A DNA stretch of 64,000 bases from Shinisaurus crocodilurus (GCA_021292165.1 CM037876.1:104742324-104806323), one strand, 5' to 3'. Shown: positions 22,359 through 32,381, numbered from the stretch's first letter. Notes: generated by a model from the letters alone, not told the origin. Translations and numbers: made by a program.

Positions 22359-22385
22359 CATATAGCCATCAGGACTAGTAGCCAT
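19944..22385 (-). CDS. reverse transcriptase with C-terminal C2H2-like zinc finger (retrotransposon ORF, 813 codons)
   Basis: The frame is open for 813 codons. The first 13 or so residues (MATSPDGYMLVLQ) read through from the flanking LINE, so this ATG is probably not the natural start; element-derived sequence begins at about residue 14. Reverse-transcriptase motifs appear in order: NYRGISLLATAGKIF (about 305), QYGFRPSRGTVDMIF (about 340), MAFIDLAKAFDTVDR (about 370), GVKQGCVIAPTLFAIF (about 425) and the catalytic box LQYADDN (about 495). A thumb/connection region with LLYACETWTIY follows. The tail ends in CPHCGKLCGSRIGLHSHLRTH, a CxxC..HxxxxH finger (792-812). A basic stretch near residues 70-115 contains an exact-frame 22-residue tandem duplication. 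No stop or frameshift interrupts the RT, so the insertion is fairly young. No endonuclease domain is present. Confidence 0.85.
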   Translation of the reverse strand: MATSPDGYMLVLQDPIKQTHLQSLLKEHLPTEPPDNIEDHWSKLKTSITAACEQTIGYETKKHQDWFDENDNEIKYIIDQKRKTFQIWQNDINNEIKYIIDQKRKAFQIWQNDINCTAKKKTYVSAKAEVQRRTRGLKNAWWKKKAEEIQQLAESHDARGFFKATRAIYGPKTYGTNPLQSKDGTKLLKDKESIALRWKEHYYDLLNRKSKVDNEIFSQIPQKQIKEELAILPTLDEVKKAINQMKNNKASGPDGIPAEIFKEGGPELVQHLHKLIEKIWIREEIPEDFRDAIIITLFKKGDRTDCGNYRGISLLATAGKIFARILANRLLSISEEILPETQYGFRPSRGTVDMIFTARQLQEKCREQNQPLYMAFIDLAKAFDTVDRTALWTILMKIGCPNKFVNILRLLHDNMTATVLDNNGSHGAPFKVGSGVKQGCVIAPTLFAIFIAMVLHLVEGKLPTGVGIIYRTNGKLFNLSRLKAKSKVITTSVVELQYADDNVVSAHSEDDLQTILNAFAEAYEKLGLSLNIKKTKVLHQQVQANPLVMPSIQLGGTILENVDHFLYLGSYLSVTANIDSEIQHRLSSASAAFSRMKHRVFEDWDICKKTKTLVYEAIVLPTLLYACETWTIYKRHFHLLERFHQRCLRKILQITWEDRRTNVSVLEEAKTTSIEKMILQRQLQWTGHVVRMPDCRLPKQLLYSQLKDGKRNIGGQYKRFKDVHKANLKKCNINIENWEALAHERSKWRLAFHKGSMDFEEARVQGEREKRAKRKARQMNPLQDHLLSGNLCPHCGKLCGSRIGLHSHLRTHR
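22042..22173 (-). repeat. 66-bp in-frame tandem duplication inside the RT ORF
   Basis: Two adjacent 66-base units (22042-22107 and 22108-22173) differ at one base by eye and encode 22 residues each (KYIIDQKRKTFQIWQN and KYIIDQKRKAFQIWQN). The length is a multiple of three, so the frame survives. Confidence 0.9.
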
Positions 22386-22733
22386 TGATAGCTTTATCCT
22401 CCATGTATCTGTCTAATCCCCTTTTAAAGCCATCCAAATTGGTGGCCATCACTGCATCTTGTGGAAGTGAATCCCATAGTTTAATTATGCGCTGTATGAA
22501 GAAGTACTTCCTTTTATCTGTCCTAAATCTCCCATCAATCACCAGAATAGGATCATGACCCCAGGTTCTAGTGTTATGAGAGAGGGAGAAAAATGCCTCC
22601 CTCTCCACTTTCTCCACATCATGCATAGTTTGTACACCTCTGTCATGTCCCCCCTTACTTGCCTTTTCTCTAAACAACACAGTCCCAGACATTGTAACCA
22701 GCCCCTTGATCATTTTGGTTGCCCTTTTCTTGA
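22359..22733 (-). mobile_element. CR1-superfamily LINE, C-terminal coding part (segment 2 of 3)
   Basis: The minus-strand frame reads EAFFSLSHNTRTWGH, KYFFIQRIIKLWDSLP and LDGFKRGLDRYMEDKAI, the typical C-terminus of a CR1-superfamily ORF2. The right side continues beyond a Sauria SINE at 22733-22943. The left side is interrupted by the zinc-finger retrotransposon. Confidence 0.8.
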
Positions 22734-22943
22734 CTCGGGAGATCCAGGTTCTTTTCCCCGCTCGGCTATGAAACCCACTGGGTGACTTTGGGCCAGTCAC
22801 TGTCTCTCAGCCTAACCTACCTCACAGGGTTGTTGTGAGGATAAAATGGAGAGGAGGAGGAGGAGGAGGATTATGTAAGCCGCCTTGGGTTCCTTGCAGG
22901 AAAAAAGGCGGGGTATAAATATAATAAATAAATAAATAAATAA
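22733..22943 (+). mobile_element. Sauria-type SINE, 5'-truncated
   Basis: The element starts at the box B region (GATCCAGGTTCTTTTCCCC). It has the full body (GGGTGACTTTGGGCCAGTCA, GAGGAGGAGGAGGATTATG) and an (AATA)n tail. It is inserted in the CR1-type LINE, which resumes at 22945. Confidence 0.85.
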
Positions 22944-22944
22944 T

Positions 22945-23485
22945 TTTTTTAAGGTGCAGTGACCAGAAATGTACACAATATTTAAAGTGTGGACATTCAA
23001 CAGATTTGTGTAAGGGCAGTATGATCTTGGCAGTTTTTATTTTCAATTCCTTTTCTAATTATGCCTAACATAGAATTTGCCTTTTTCATAGCAGCTGCAC
23101 TCTGGGTCAACATTTTCACCGAGCTGTCCACCCCAACCCCAAGATCACTTTCTTGGTCAGTCACCACTGGCTCGGATTCCACCAGCGTAGATGTGAAGTC
23201 TGGATTTTTTTTGTCCCAACGTGCATCATTTTACAGTTGCTTACATTGAACTACATTTGCCATTTTGATGCTCATTCTTCCAGTTTGGAGAGATCCTTTT
23301 GGAGCTCTTTGCAATCCCTTTTTGTTTTTAACCACCTTAAATAATTCGGTATCATCAGCAAACTTGGCCACCTCACTGCTCACTCCTTATTCCAGATCAT
23401 TTATGAATAAGTTAAAAAGCACTGATCCCAATACAGACCCTGAATCCTTCCATTGCAGGAATTGACCGTTGATCCCTACTCTCTG
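22945..23485 (-). mobile_element. CR1-superfamily LINE, RT part (segment 3 of 3)
   Basis: Decayed minus-strand coding for the region after the YADD box, with words such as SVKMLTQSAAAMKKANSML and EFYNLA-like remnants. Stops and indels are frequent. The 5' boundary near 23485 is a truncation or a junction with the following plus-strand LINE. Confidence 0.7.
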
Positions 23486-23499
23486 CTTTCTGTTATTTA

Positions 23500-24850
23500 A
23501 CCAGTTTCTGATTCATAAACGGACCTCCCTTGGGGCACAAGCGGCATTTTTGTCACTCCTTCCTATGGAATGGCATGACCTAGGTAGTGAGAGAATACTG
23601 GAAGTGAGTGCCTGGCTACACAGATGGGAAAGGTTTGTATCCTTGGACCATGGTCCATACTTCCAGGATGAAGCAATTCTGGTGGGAGATGGGTGGTACC
23701 ACCGAAGGACTGGGAAGAACATGCTTGACAAGAGCCTTGCAAACTTGATCAGGAGGCTTTTAAACTGAATTCTGTGGAGGAAAGCAATAAAATCCCAGAA
23801 GACAATGTAACACCACGTACTGGGGACAGGAACATGAGCGAAACTGGGACAGCAGTGTGAGTACCCACTAATATGCAAGAAAAAACAGTAAGGGAGTGGT
23901 TCAGGTGTACAACTCATGGTTTCTGATACCTCTATACCAATGCACAGAATATGGGAAATAAATAGAACAAACTTGAAATCTTTACAGGAAAGCAAATATA
24001 TTTAATGAGTATTACTGAAATGTGGTGGGGTGAGACTCATGAGAGGAATGAAGGGTATAGCTTATTCAAAAGGAACAGACCAAACAGGAAGGGAGGGGGA
24101 GTAGCACAATATATACACCTGCAAAGAAATCCATGGATCTGAGCACAGAAGGTCAGCTGAGAGCATTTCGGTAAAAATAAATTGAGAGTGAAATAATAAC
24201 AAAATCACTGTGAGAGTCTGCTACAGACCACCAAGTCAGGCAGAATATGTGTGTGTTATGTTCAAAGATCAGATTATCAAATTTTCAAAGAGGAGAAGCA
24301 CACTATTAATGGGAGACTTCAAGTGCCTAATATCTGTTGGAAATCAAATGCTGCTAAGAATGAAAGTTCTAATAAATTCCTGACTTGCTGCCAATTCTTC
24401 TTCCAGACAGTGGAAGAAGAGACAAGTGGATCAGCTATCCTAGACCTGATCTTCACTAATAGGGAAGAACTGATTGATGAGGTGAGACAGTTAGGGTGGG
24501 ACCTTGGGTTGAAGTGACCATGTCATCTTAGAATTCATGATATTGAGGAAAGGGGCAGCTAAGTATAGTCAGATGTGCACACTGCACTTTGGAAAGCTGA
24601 TTTCAAAGAGTTTAAATAAATACTGGGTGTGATTCCAGGGGTAGAAATACTCAAGGAGAAGGGAGTTCAGGTGGGTTTTTTGGGGTGGGTGGGGCTATGT
24701 TAAAAGCAAAAGGAAGACCAAGGTAGTGGGAAGTTCATGCATGGAGAAGTTGGAGAAATGTTAGGGGGGACAAAGAGAAGGTGGAACTGCTCAATTCCTA
24801 CTTTGCTTCAGTCTTCTCCCACAAGGGAAACTGTGCTCAACCTGGCAAAT
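23500..24850 (+). mobile_element. CR1-superfamily LINE, endonuclease region, decayed
   Basis: The plus strand contains broken pieces of a CR1-type endonuclease-like domain: YTNAQNMGNK (near 23937), SITEMWWGETHERNEGYSLF (near 24010), NRPNRKGGGVAQYI (near 24078), then a linker before RT (SAILDLIFTNREELI near 24430). At least several stops and frameshifts are present. No intact frame remains. Confidence 0.75.
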
Positions 24851-24852
24851 GA

Positions 24853-25030
24853 TTTCATAGATTTCATAGATCATAGAGTTGGAAGGAGCCTACAAGGCTA
24901 TCGAGTCCAACCCCCTGCTCAATGCAGGAAACTAGAGGAGGGGTCTCCCATCCAAGTAATAACCAGGCCTGACCCTGCTTAGCTTTTCACGCTCAGACAA
25001 GCTGAACCAGCGTGAGCCACAGGCTGCAAC
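24853..25030 (-). mobile_element. 5S rRNA-headed SINE with CR1 tail, copy 2
   Basis: Same structure as 3668-3852 on the same strand: 5S-like head with GTCTGAGCGTG and AAGCTAAGCAGGGTC, box C-like GATGGGAGACC, and CR1 tail ending in ATGATCTATGAAATCTATG. Confidence 0.85.
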
Positions 25031-25252
25031 AGGAAATAGTTGCAGCCCCAGCCCAAGAGATGGTACAGGAGCACCAAGCCACTTGGAATGAATTTAAGTC
25101 TTCAGGTTCAGGGCAGTGATGTGAGTTTTCCAGAAAATTCTGAATTAAGCTAATTTGCATAGGGTCATTTGCATTGGAAAATGTTCAGTTTGCATTGGAA
25201 GACTTTTGGATGCCCTAGATCTTCACTATTTTTCAAGTGGGAGACAATTTGG

Positions 25253-25253
25253 C

Positions 25254-25297
<44 letters not shown>
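25253..25297 (+). repeat. (AAT)n microsatellite
   Basis: About 15 uninterrupted AAT units. It is probably polymorphic. Confidence 0.95.
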
Positions 25298-25299
<2 letters not shown>

Positions 25300-25384
25300 C
25301 AACGTGCAAGCCAATAAATGTGTGAACTACTAAAATTAGCACAGAATAATCAAATGCAAAACTTACTTTGAGATTTTGGACTTC

Positions 25385-25560
25385 AGCTGTGGCTTATGCT
25401 GGCTCAGCTTATCTGAGTGTGGAAAGCTAGGCAGGGTCAAGCCCGGTTATTACTTAGATGGGAGACCCCTCCTCTAGTTTCCTGCATTGAGCAGGGGGTT
25501 GGACTTGACAGCCTTGTTGTAGGCTCCTTCCAACTCTATGATCTATGAAATCTATGAAAC
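25385..25560 (+). mobile_element. 5S rRNA-headed SINE with CR1 tail, copy 3
   Basis: Plus-strand copy starting GCTGTGGCTTATGCTGGC, passing through GGAAAGCTAGGCAGGGTCAA and TTAGATGGGAGACCCC, then the CR1 tail (GCATTGAGCAGGGGGTTGGA) and two CTATGAAA-type terminal repeats. It sits 355 bases from copy 2 in opposite orientation, so the pair could form a large hairpin. Confidence 0.85.
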
Positions 25561-25561
25561 T

Positions 25562-25655
25562 CCCATTGGCCCCATCCAGCATTACCAGTGGTCAGGAATG
25601 CTGACAGTTGTAGCCCAAAACATCTGGAGGTCACCAGATTGGGGAAGGCTGATTT
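25562..25655. mobile_element. hAT miniature element fragment (family B)
   Basis: Retains the core CTCCCATTGGCCCCATCC and the right end CATCTGGAGGTCACCAG, GGGGAAGGCTG. The left end is missing at the junction with the SINE. Confidence 0.6.
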
Positions 25656-26224
25656 AGGCTGCAATCCTATGCACATTTTCCTAGGAGTAAACCCCACTGA
25701 ATGCAGTGGGACTTACTTCTGAGTAAACATTAATACGATTGTACTGCTGATGCATCCCCCCCCCCGCCCACACACACACGCATAGAGACATTCAGGTAGT
25801 TCCAGTTACAAGGAAAGAAACAAGTAGGCAAATAAGAGCTTTTCTACATGAGGCTGTTAATCTGCTGCATCTACTCTTGATTTTGTCACAGAATTGAGAT
25901 CTGAGCATTACATGAAGAGCATTTCCATTCCTGCTTTTCCACTACATAACCTCTAGGGGGCACTGTGCTACAGTAGAATATCACAATAACACAAGTAGGA
26001 AAATACCCTTTTCACTTTCAGAAATAATACTTCATTTCCCCCATTCTAAACCCCGCCCCCCCGGAAAGTGCTCTTAAAAAACAGAAGCAAAACTGGAGGC
26101 TCATGAGTGACATTGTCTAAAGAACCTGTAAATAACTGAGAAAAACTCAAAGGTACTGAAAACTTGCAGATGTAATCTCAGACCCACTGTATACTGTATG
26201 ACTTTTGAAAACATGAGACAGTAG

Positions 26225-26543
26225 TACAAGGGGGCAGCTAAAAAGGCTAAATCAAATCTGGGCTGCATCCACAGACATATACTGCTTAGATTGCAAGAAA
26301 TAATGGTACCGCTCTATTCTGCTCTGGTCAGACCTCCCCTGCAGTAGTCTGTCCAATTCTGGGCACAACAGGTTAAGAAGGATATCTACAAACTGGAAAG
26401 TGTCCAGAGGAGAGTAACAAAGATGGTGAGGGCCTGGAGATCAAGTCCGATGAGGAAACACTGAAAGAGTTGGATATGTTTAGTCTGGAGAAGAGAGGTC
26501 ATATGATAACCATCTTCAAATATCTGAAGGGCTGTCACATAGA
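26225..26543 (+). mobile_element. older CR1 LINE, left part, split by a younger CR1
   Basis: Plus-strand decayed CR1 coding: SNLGCIHRHILLR, VPLYSALVRPPLQ, VQFWAQQVKKDIYKLE and SSNI-like remains of FQYLKG. It stops at 26543 and resumes at about 28796, the gap being exactly filled by an opposite-strand CR1. Confidence 0.75.
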
Positions 26544-26633
26544 TCATAGAATCATAGAATCATAGAAAAGTAGAGTTGGAAGGGGCCTACAAGGCCATCG
26601 AGTCCAACCCCCTGCTCAATGCAGGAATCTAGG

Positions 26634-27470
26634 TCAAAGCATCTCTGACAGATGTCTGTCCAGCTGCACCTTGAATGCCTCCAGAGTGGGAGAGCCCACA
26701 ACCTCCCTAGGTAGTTGATTCCATTGTCTTATTGCTCTGACAGTCAGGAAATTTTTCCTGATGTTTAGGTGGAATCTAGGTTCCTGTAACTTGAGCCCAT
26801 TATTCCGTGTCCTGCAAACTAGGATGATCGAGAAGAGATCCTTGCCCTCCTCTGTGTCACATCCCTTCAAATACTGGAAGAGTGCGATCATATCTCCCCT
26901 CAGTCTCCTCTTCTGAAGGCTAAACATGCCCAGTTCTTTCAGTCTCTCCTCATAGGGCCTTGTTTCCAGTCCCTTTATCATCCTTGTTGCCCTCCTCTGA
27001 ACCCTCTCCAGTTTGTCTATGTCCTTCTTAAAGTGAGGTGCCCAGAACTGGACGCAGTACTCAAGATGAGGCCTAACCAGTGCCGAGTAAAGGGGAATTA
27101 TCACTTCCCGCGATTTGGAAGCTATACTTCTATTAATACAGCCCAAAATTGCATTTGCCTTCTTTGCAGCCACATCGCATTGCTGGCTCATATTCAGTTT
27201 GTAATCTACCACAATTCCAAGATCCTTCTCACTTGTAGTATTGTTGAGCCAAGTGTCCCCCATTCTGTAACTCTGCATTTGGTTTCCTCTCCCTAGGTGC
27301 AGCACTTGGCATTTATCCCTATTAAATTTCATTCTGTTGTTTTCGGCCCAGCGCTCCAGCCTATCGAGGTCACTTTGAATTTTGTTTCTGTCTTCCAGAG
27401 TATTAGCTGTTCCACCCAACTTTGTGTCATCTGCAAATTTGATAAGCATTCCCTGTACCTCCTGATCCAT
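26634..27470 (-). pseudogene. CR1 ORF2, C-terminal half (downstream of frameshift)
   Basis: A frame of 278 codons begins near the RT active site. Motifs are [16 protein letters not shown] (catalytic FADD, residues about 8-22), LGRGNQMQSYRMG, NMSQQCDVAAKKANAILGC and VQRRATRMIKGLETRPYEER, ending at QLDRHLSEML. The stretch up to the frame's own start is joined out of frame to the upstream piece at 27427-28752 by a small deletion near 27462-27470. Only this lesion separates the halves, so the copy died recently or was born with it. The product would be an RT fragment without activity. Confidence 0.85.
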
Positions 27471-28752
27471 TAATAAAAATGTTGAAGAGCACCGGGCCCA
27501 GGACCGAGCCCTGTGGTACCCCGCTCGTTACCTCTCCCCAGTTTGAGAAGGAACCATTGATAAGCACTCTTTGAGTCCGATTCTGTAGCCAATTGTGGAT
27601 CCACCTGATAGTTGTTCCATCTAGCCCACTCTTAGCTAGCTTACTAATCAGGATATCATGAGGCACTTTGTCGAAAACTTTGCTGAAGTCCAGATATATA
27701 ATGTCCACAGCATTCCCACAGTCCACAAGGGAGGTTACCCGATCAAAAAATGAGATCAGATTAGTCTGACAGGATTTGTTCTTGACAAATCCATGCTGGC
27801 TTCTAGTAATCACTGCATTGTTTTCAAGGTGCTTGCAGACTGACTTCTTTATAATCTGCTCAAAAATCTTCCCGGGGATTGATGTCAGACTGACTGGCCT
27901 ATAGTTCCCAGGTTCCTCCTTCTTGCCCTTTTTGAAGATGGGAACAACATTTGCCCTCCTCCAGTCGTCTGGCACTTCACCTGTCCTCCATGATTTCTCA
28001 AAGATAATAGACAGTGGTTCTGAGAGTTCTTCTGCCAGTTCCTTTATTACTCTAGGATGCAGCTCATCAGGCCCTGGAGATTTAAACTCGTTCAGAGTAA
28101 TCAGGTGCTCCTTGACCATTTGCCTATCAATCTCAAGCTGCAATCCTGCCCCTTCAGTCTGCACTTCAGGTTTGCCAGGGGGGTCATAGACCCTCTTTTG
28201 GGAGAAGACCGAGCTGAAGTAGGAATTGAACACTTCTGCCTTTTCTTTGTCTTCTGTTATCAATTTGCCATCCTCATTGCGTAGTTGAACCACCAGTTCT
28301 TTCTTCTGTCTTTTACTGTGCATGTATCTGAAGAAAGCTTTTTTGTTGCTTTTAGCATTCCTCGCTAACCTTAGCTCATTCTCAGCTTTAGCCTTCCTGA
28401 CACTATTCCTGCAGTTCTGTGCTACCTGCCTGTACTCTTCACTTGTAGCCTGTCCTTCCTTCCACTTCCTATACGTGTCCTTTTTTGTTTTCAGGTCATC
28501 TTTGAGTTTATTGTGAAGCCACATTGGCTTCTTCTGTTGCCCTCTGCCTTTTTTCCTTTTGGGAATTGTTTGCAATTGTGCCTTTAAAATTTCCTTTTTT
28601 AAAAACTCCCACCCCTCCTGGGCTCCCTTTCTCGTGAGAGTCACTTGCCATGGGATCTTACTAATCATTGTTCTGAGTTTGTTAAAATTGGCTTTCCTAA
28701 AATCCAGGGTACGTGTTTGGCTACACTCAGCTTTTGCTTCCGTTAGAATCAA
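27427..28752 (-). pseudogene. CR1 ORF2, linker and N-terminal reverse transcriptase (upstream of frameshift)
   Basis: 441 codons. The first 170 or so residues are the region between endonuclease and RT ([32 protein letters not shown]). RT motifs follow: [14 protein letters not shown] (about 225), [17 protein letters not shown] (about 285), [15 protein letters not shown] (about 315), [16 protein letters not shown] (about 350, first catalytic Asp) and [16 protein letters not shown] (about 410). The frame then shifts just before the FADD motif and ends in unrelated residues. No endonuclease domain is present upstream. Confidence 0.85.
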
Positions 28753-28795
28753 GAACTCAAGTATAACATGGTCACTTTCCCCCAGAGTTCCCGAA

Positions 28796-29075
28796 AGAGC
28801 AAAGTTGTTTTCTGTTGCTCCAGAGAGGCTGGGACCTGTACTAGTGGGTTCAAATTATAAGAAAAAAGATTTAGACTAAACATTAAGAACAACTTCTGAA
28901 CAGTATGAGCTGTTTGACAATGGAGCAGACTGCCTTGGAAAGTGGTGGAATCTCCTTCATTAGAGGCTCGTAAGCAGAGGCTCGAGAGCCACCTATTAGT
29001 GGTGCTGCAGCAGTGGATTTCCTGCATCAGCAGGGGGTTGGACTAGATGACCTTTGAAGCCCCTTCCATGATTCC
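28796..29075 (+). mobile_element. older CR1 LINE, right part (C-terminus and 3' UTR)
   Basis: Continuation of the 26225-26543 element: plus-strand reading with FRLNIKNNF, LFDNGADCLGKWWN, LEARKQRLESHL, then GCAGGGGGTTGGACTAGATG and a short 3' end. It confirms that the minus-strand CR1 is a later insertion. Confidence 0.75.
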
Positions 29076-31425
29076 CTGGATCTCTCAGTAACCTTCAGTA
29101 GCATGAACTATAGCACCCTCCTGGGCTGACTGTCTCGGGTAGTAATTGAGAGAGCTCCACAGTGCAAGGATTTTTTAAATTTTTCTTTTTTATGCGGGAA
29201 GCATCCCATCATGTGATCCACCACCTGGTCTGAACAGGAGCAGTTCAGGAACAGTTTTGCTGTTGGAAAAGTATTTCTCTAGCAAGGCTTACAGTGTGGC
29301 ACATTGGCATGTCTACACTAAGATGTAAACAAGTTAAAACATTCCATTTCCCCAAGGAATTCTGGATACTGTCATTCTATGGAAGAGAGGGGGAAAGAGT
29401 TAGGGATCTCTAAGCAGATAATTTTCAGAACCCGCATTAATCCAAGATTTGCAAGGCAGGGAGCCATGACATGTAAACCAGTATATGTTTTCAGTGTAGA
29501 TAGACCTTTTGAGACTGACACTCTCAACCATGTTGGAGGATTGTGAGTGAGCTGTGCGCTCATACACTCCATCCTCCCTCTAGAACAGGGCTTTACTTTC
29601 CATTTTCTGATAAGTGCTAACCATAGTTTACCATCACATCAGAATCTGCAGACTATGGCCAGCGCTTGCCCTCCAAACCAGAATCAGAAGCCCACTGCAA
29701 ACCATGACTCAGATGTCATGGCAAACTATGGTATACTGTCTAGGAAACCGAGAGGGAAACTGTGTGTGTGGATGTCTGGGGGTGAAAGGAGGGAACACCA
29801 TGGCTAGTTTCCAATCCTCCAATTCTCAAAACCATGGTTTGAAAGATTCTCTGAACTGCACATGAAAGAACCTTGCAACCTGAGTCAAATTTGCTGAGGA
29901 ATCTGAATTTGCCTTGGGACTTTGGAAGCTGTGAAGTTTGTCTGAAATCCTACTGAGTTATCAGTTAAATGTACATAAAGAGGAAGTGAAACAGAGAATG
30001 GAAATAATAATTTGATACAAAGCAAGTTTCTAGTAAGCCAACACCAGTAAATAAAGAAGAGCTGCATGTGAACAACACATGGCAACTGCCTCATTTGGAA
30101 GCTGAAGAAGGTCTTTATAGCACACATGTGGTGTCCTCAGAGAGGTCATATAAATTATTGGCAACAGTGAAGAAGAAATGGTGTCTGGAGCAACCTAGGC
30201 GGCAACCAGCCAAATTGCCATCTGCCTCTATGCATGACCTGCCAGATAATTGCTGAGCATAAGAACAAAGAAAACCCTGGGCTCCCAAGCACAGGAAACT
30301 AGATGATGCTCCAATCCTGCCGAATTGTATATTCTATCCTTAAAACCAATTTTAGATGGGAGGCAGTATCCGCTAGATCAGAGCTGCATGAAGTAAAATC
30401 TGGGTACTAGGCAACAGTTTCTAATAACCCCAGGTCAGATATGAACAATTCAAGTAGGGTTTCATAAAGATAGAATTAGGGGACTTCACTTTTCTATGTT
30501 AATGTGTTGCCCTGACTTGTGTATTGTAAAAGCTCTAAACCTTTATAAGTTGTAACTGTTATCAATACAATCTTATATTGGATTCCATTTCCAGTGTGGT
30601 TCAAATCCCTCTGCCTATCAATTCTCCATACTATCTAATTTAGTAGATGATCATCTTTTGCAGATTGAAAACATGAGATCCCAAAGGATTATATAACAAC
30701 CAATTTAATAATTTACCCATGTATACTTGAAAGTACAATGGATTACAGTACCTCAAATGCTAGACGTCATACAGCAACTGATGGGTGTCCCATAGGGCTT
30801 TTCTACATTAGGCTTTTAACCTGCCACTTTACTGAGGCGTCTGCTTCCGGATTCTTTGCGGGATTAAGATCGGCTCCTTTACACGTGTTTTTTCTCCCCC
30901 AGGGTTTTCTCTTTCTCGGCCTTTCTATATGTTCCATCACACAACCACAAGGTGGCACTGCAGTATAGTGGATTTGCAAAAATACAGGAGCTTCTCATTC
31001 CAGTTCATTCCATCATTTACAGACAATATTACACTGTCCTTGCTCTAAAAAAAACCCTGTGGAAATGCTTGCAAAGCACAGGAGAGGCCCTGGTAGATGA
31101 CAACATCCTGTAAGGCACCTGCAAACTACTGTGAGTGAGGAATCACGAGCACACAGTAAATACTTTGTGTAGAGAAGCCCATAGTCATCTTAACTCCTCT
31201 ATACTTCTAATATTCCCTATACTGATCCGATACTGGAGCAAAATAGACCCAAATTATTATCAAAAACCAATAAGATATGCTCAACAGTGACTCTAATAAA
31301 ATATTAAATGCGTAACCATTGTTACCTTCTACATGCACTTTGTCCTGCAACTCAAAACCTCCTGGATGTATAAATAAACAATACTGTATAGTTAACACCT
31401 CAAAAAACTTAGCAGCTGCACCAAT
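29076..31425. other. unassigned DNA, no supported gene
   Basis: About 2.3 kb without a named gene. A region near 30460-30640 contains TATAAG- and AATACA-like words and could be a decayed LTR, but I could not define ends or a target duplication. The other open frames are short and lack domains. Confidence 0.35.
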
Positions 31426-31674
31426 AGCCTAATTCAGGCATTTGCCAAGGGCTAAAACTGTTTAGGGGGGTAGGGCATGCATGCAAGCCCCCCCCCCTCA
31501 AAAAGAGGCTCTTCTTCAGATCTTTGTAGGTTCAGTGCAAAAGTCTGAAGAGGGTTTCTAAGTGTGTTTGGGAATCCTGTCTTATTGGGGTTCCTAGACA
31601 CGCTCCAGATCTTTGCACTGAACCCCTATACAGTTTTAACTTTCCTATGTTCAGGCGAATGCCTGAATAGGGCT
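31426..31674. mobile_element. palindromic miniature element
   Basis: Terminal inverted repeats AGCCTAATTCAGGCATTTGC (left) and GCGAATGCCTGAATAGGGCT (right). The interior has GATCTTTGTAGGTTCAGTGC against GATCTTTGCACTGAACCCC, another inverted pair. A C-run (31488-31498) is present. The interior shares words with the fold-back element at 4677-4883. Confidence 0.65.
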
Positions 31675-31867
31675 AATATAAAATAGCTATTTGGTTATAA
31701 ACTGTGAGTTGTTACCATGTTTAGGTCAGTCATTTTCCTGTCCCTGCCATTCACTTTGATTGGGTCTAATTGACCCTAATGACCTTTTAGTGATACACTC
31801 CAATGTAAAAACAACAACCCTGCAATTGTTGAAGCATTACAGTGCAATAGACTTCATCACTGAGGAG

Positions 31868-31985
31868 CTCTCCAGGTGTTGTTGGACTCTAACTCCCATT
31901 AGCCCCAGCCAGCATGGCCAACAGTCAGGGATGATGGGAGTTGTAGTCCAACAACATCTGGAGGGCCACACGTTCCCCTTCCCTG
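31868..31985. mobile_element. hAT miniature element (family B)
   Basis: Core GGACTCTAACTCCCATTAGC and its inverse GATGGGAGTTGTAGTCCAAC, with CATCTGGAGGGCCACACG near the right end. Similar elements are at 33999-34138, 38761-38887 and 59357-59497. Confidence 0.7.
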
Positions 31986-32080
31986 GCACAGAGTATGAAA
32001 TGGAGCAGTTTATAGCAGTATGGTGACTATGGAGTACATTAAAGTGAGACAAATCCCAACAGACACAGTCTTGTAACTTA

Positions 32081-32248
32081 CCGTATTTTTCCGTCTATAA
32101 GACGCCCCGATGTATAAGACGCCCCCCACTGGGCAGTTTCGCAACTGCGCGGTTCTCTCCTTGGCTTACTTCCATGTATAAGACGACCCTCAATTTTTAG
32201 TCTAACAATTTTAGGAAAAAGTATAGTCTTATACATGGAAAAATACTG
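32081..32248. mobile_element. ATAAGACG-type mariner-like miniature element, copy 1
   Basis: Ends CCGTATTTTTCCGTCTATA and CATGGAAAAATACTG are inverted and bordered by TA (32079-32080, 32249-32250). Internal ATAAGACG words recur. It has no coding capacity; superfamily Tc1/mariner is inferred from the TA border. A second copy, split by insertions, lies at 43214-44123. Confidence 0.75.
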
Positions 32249-32381
32249 TACTCCCTGAGCATGGCTGCTGTCACAAGCACAGCAGATTTTAAAGAGCCCA
32301 GTGGGCTACACCAGCTCTTTGGTCTACCCGCCTCCCTGCAAGGTCACCATTATTATTTTTGATTCTGGTAAATCTCTAGAT

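Larger units (their letters stand above)
26541..28796 (-). mobile_element. CR1 LINE, 5'-truncated, relatively young
   Basis: Minus-strand CR1 with the diagnostic 3' octamer repeat (ATCATAGA units at 26543-26566), a 3' UTR (about 26567-26633) and the ORF2 reverse transcriptase in two overlapping frames. The 5' end, with the endonuclease, is missing. It is inserted in an older CR1 of opposite strand. This 3' end is the same sequence as the tail of the 5S-headed SINEs in the window. Confidence 0.9.

Noticed and set aside
25400..25480. Possible 5S rRNA gene
   Set aside because: Only part of 5S rRNA is represented; the sequence diverges and runs straight into a CR1 tail, as in the other copies.
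26541..26566. CRISPR-like short repeats (ATCATAGA units)
   Set aside because: These are the known 8-base 3' terminal repeats of CR1, with no spacers.
30460..30640. Possible second LTR
   Set aside because: TATA-like and poly-A-like words exist, but no TG..CA ends with a target duplication could be found.
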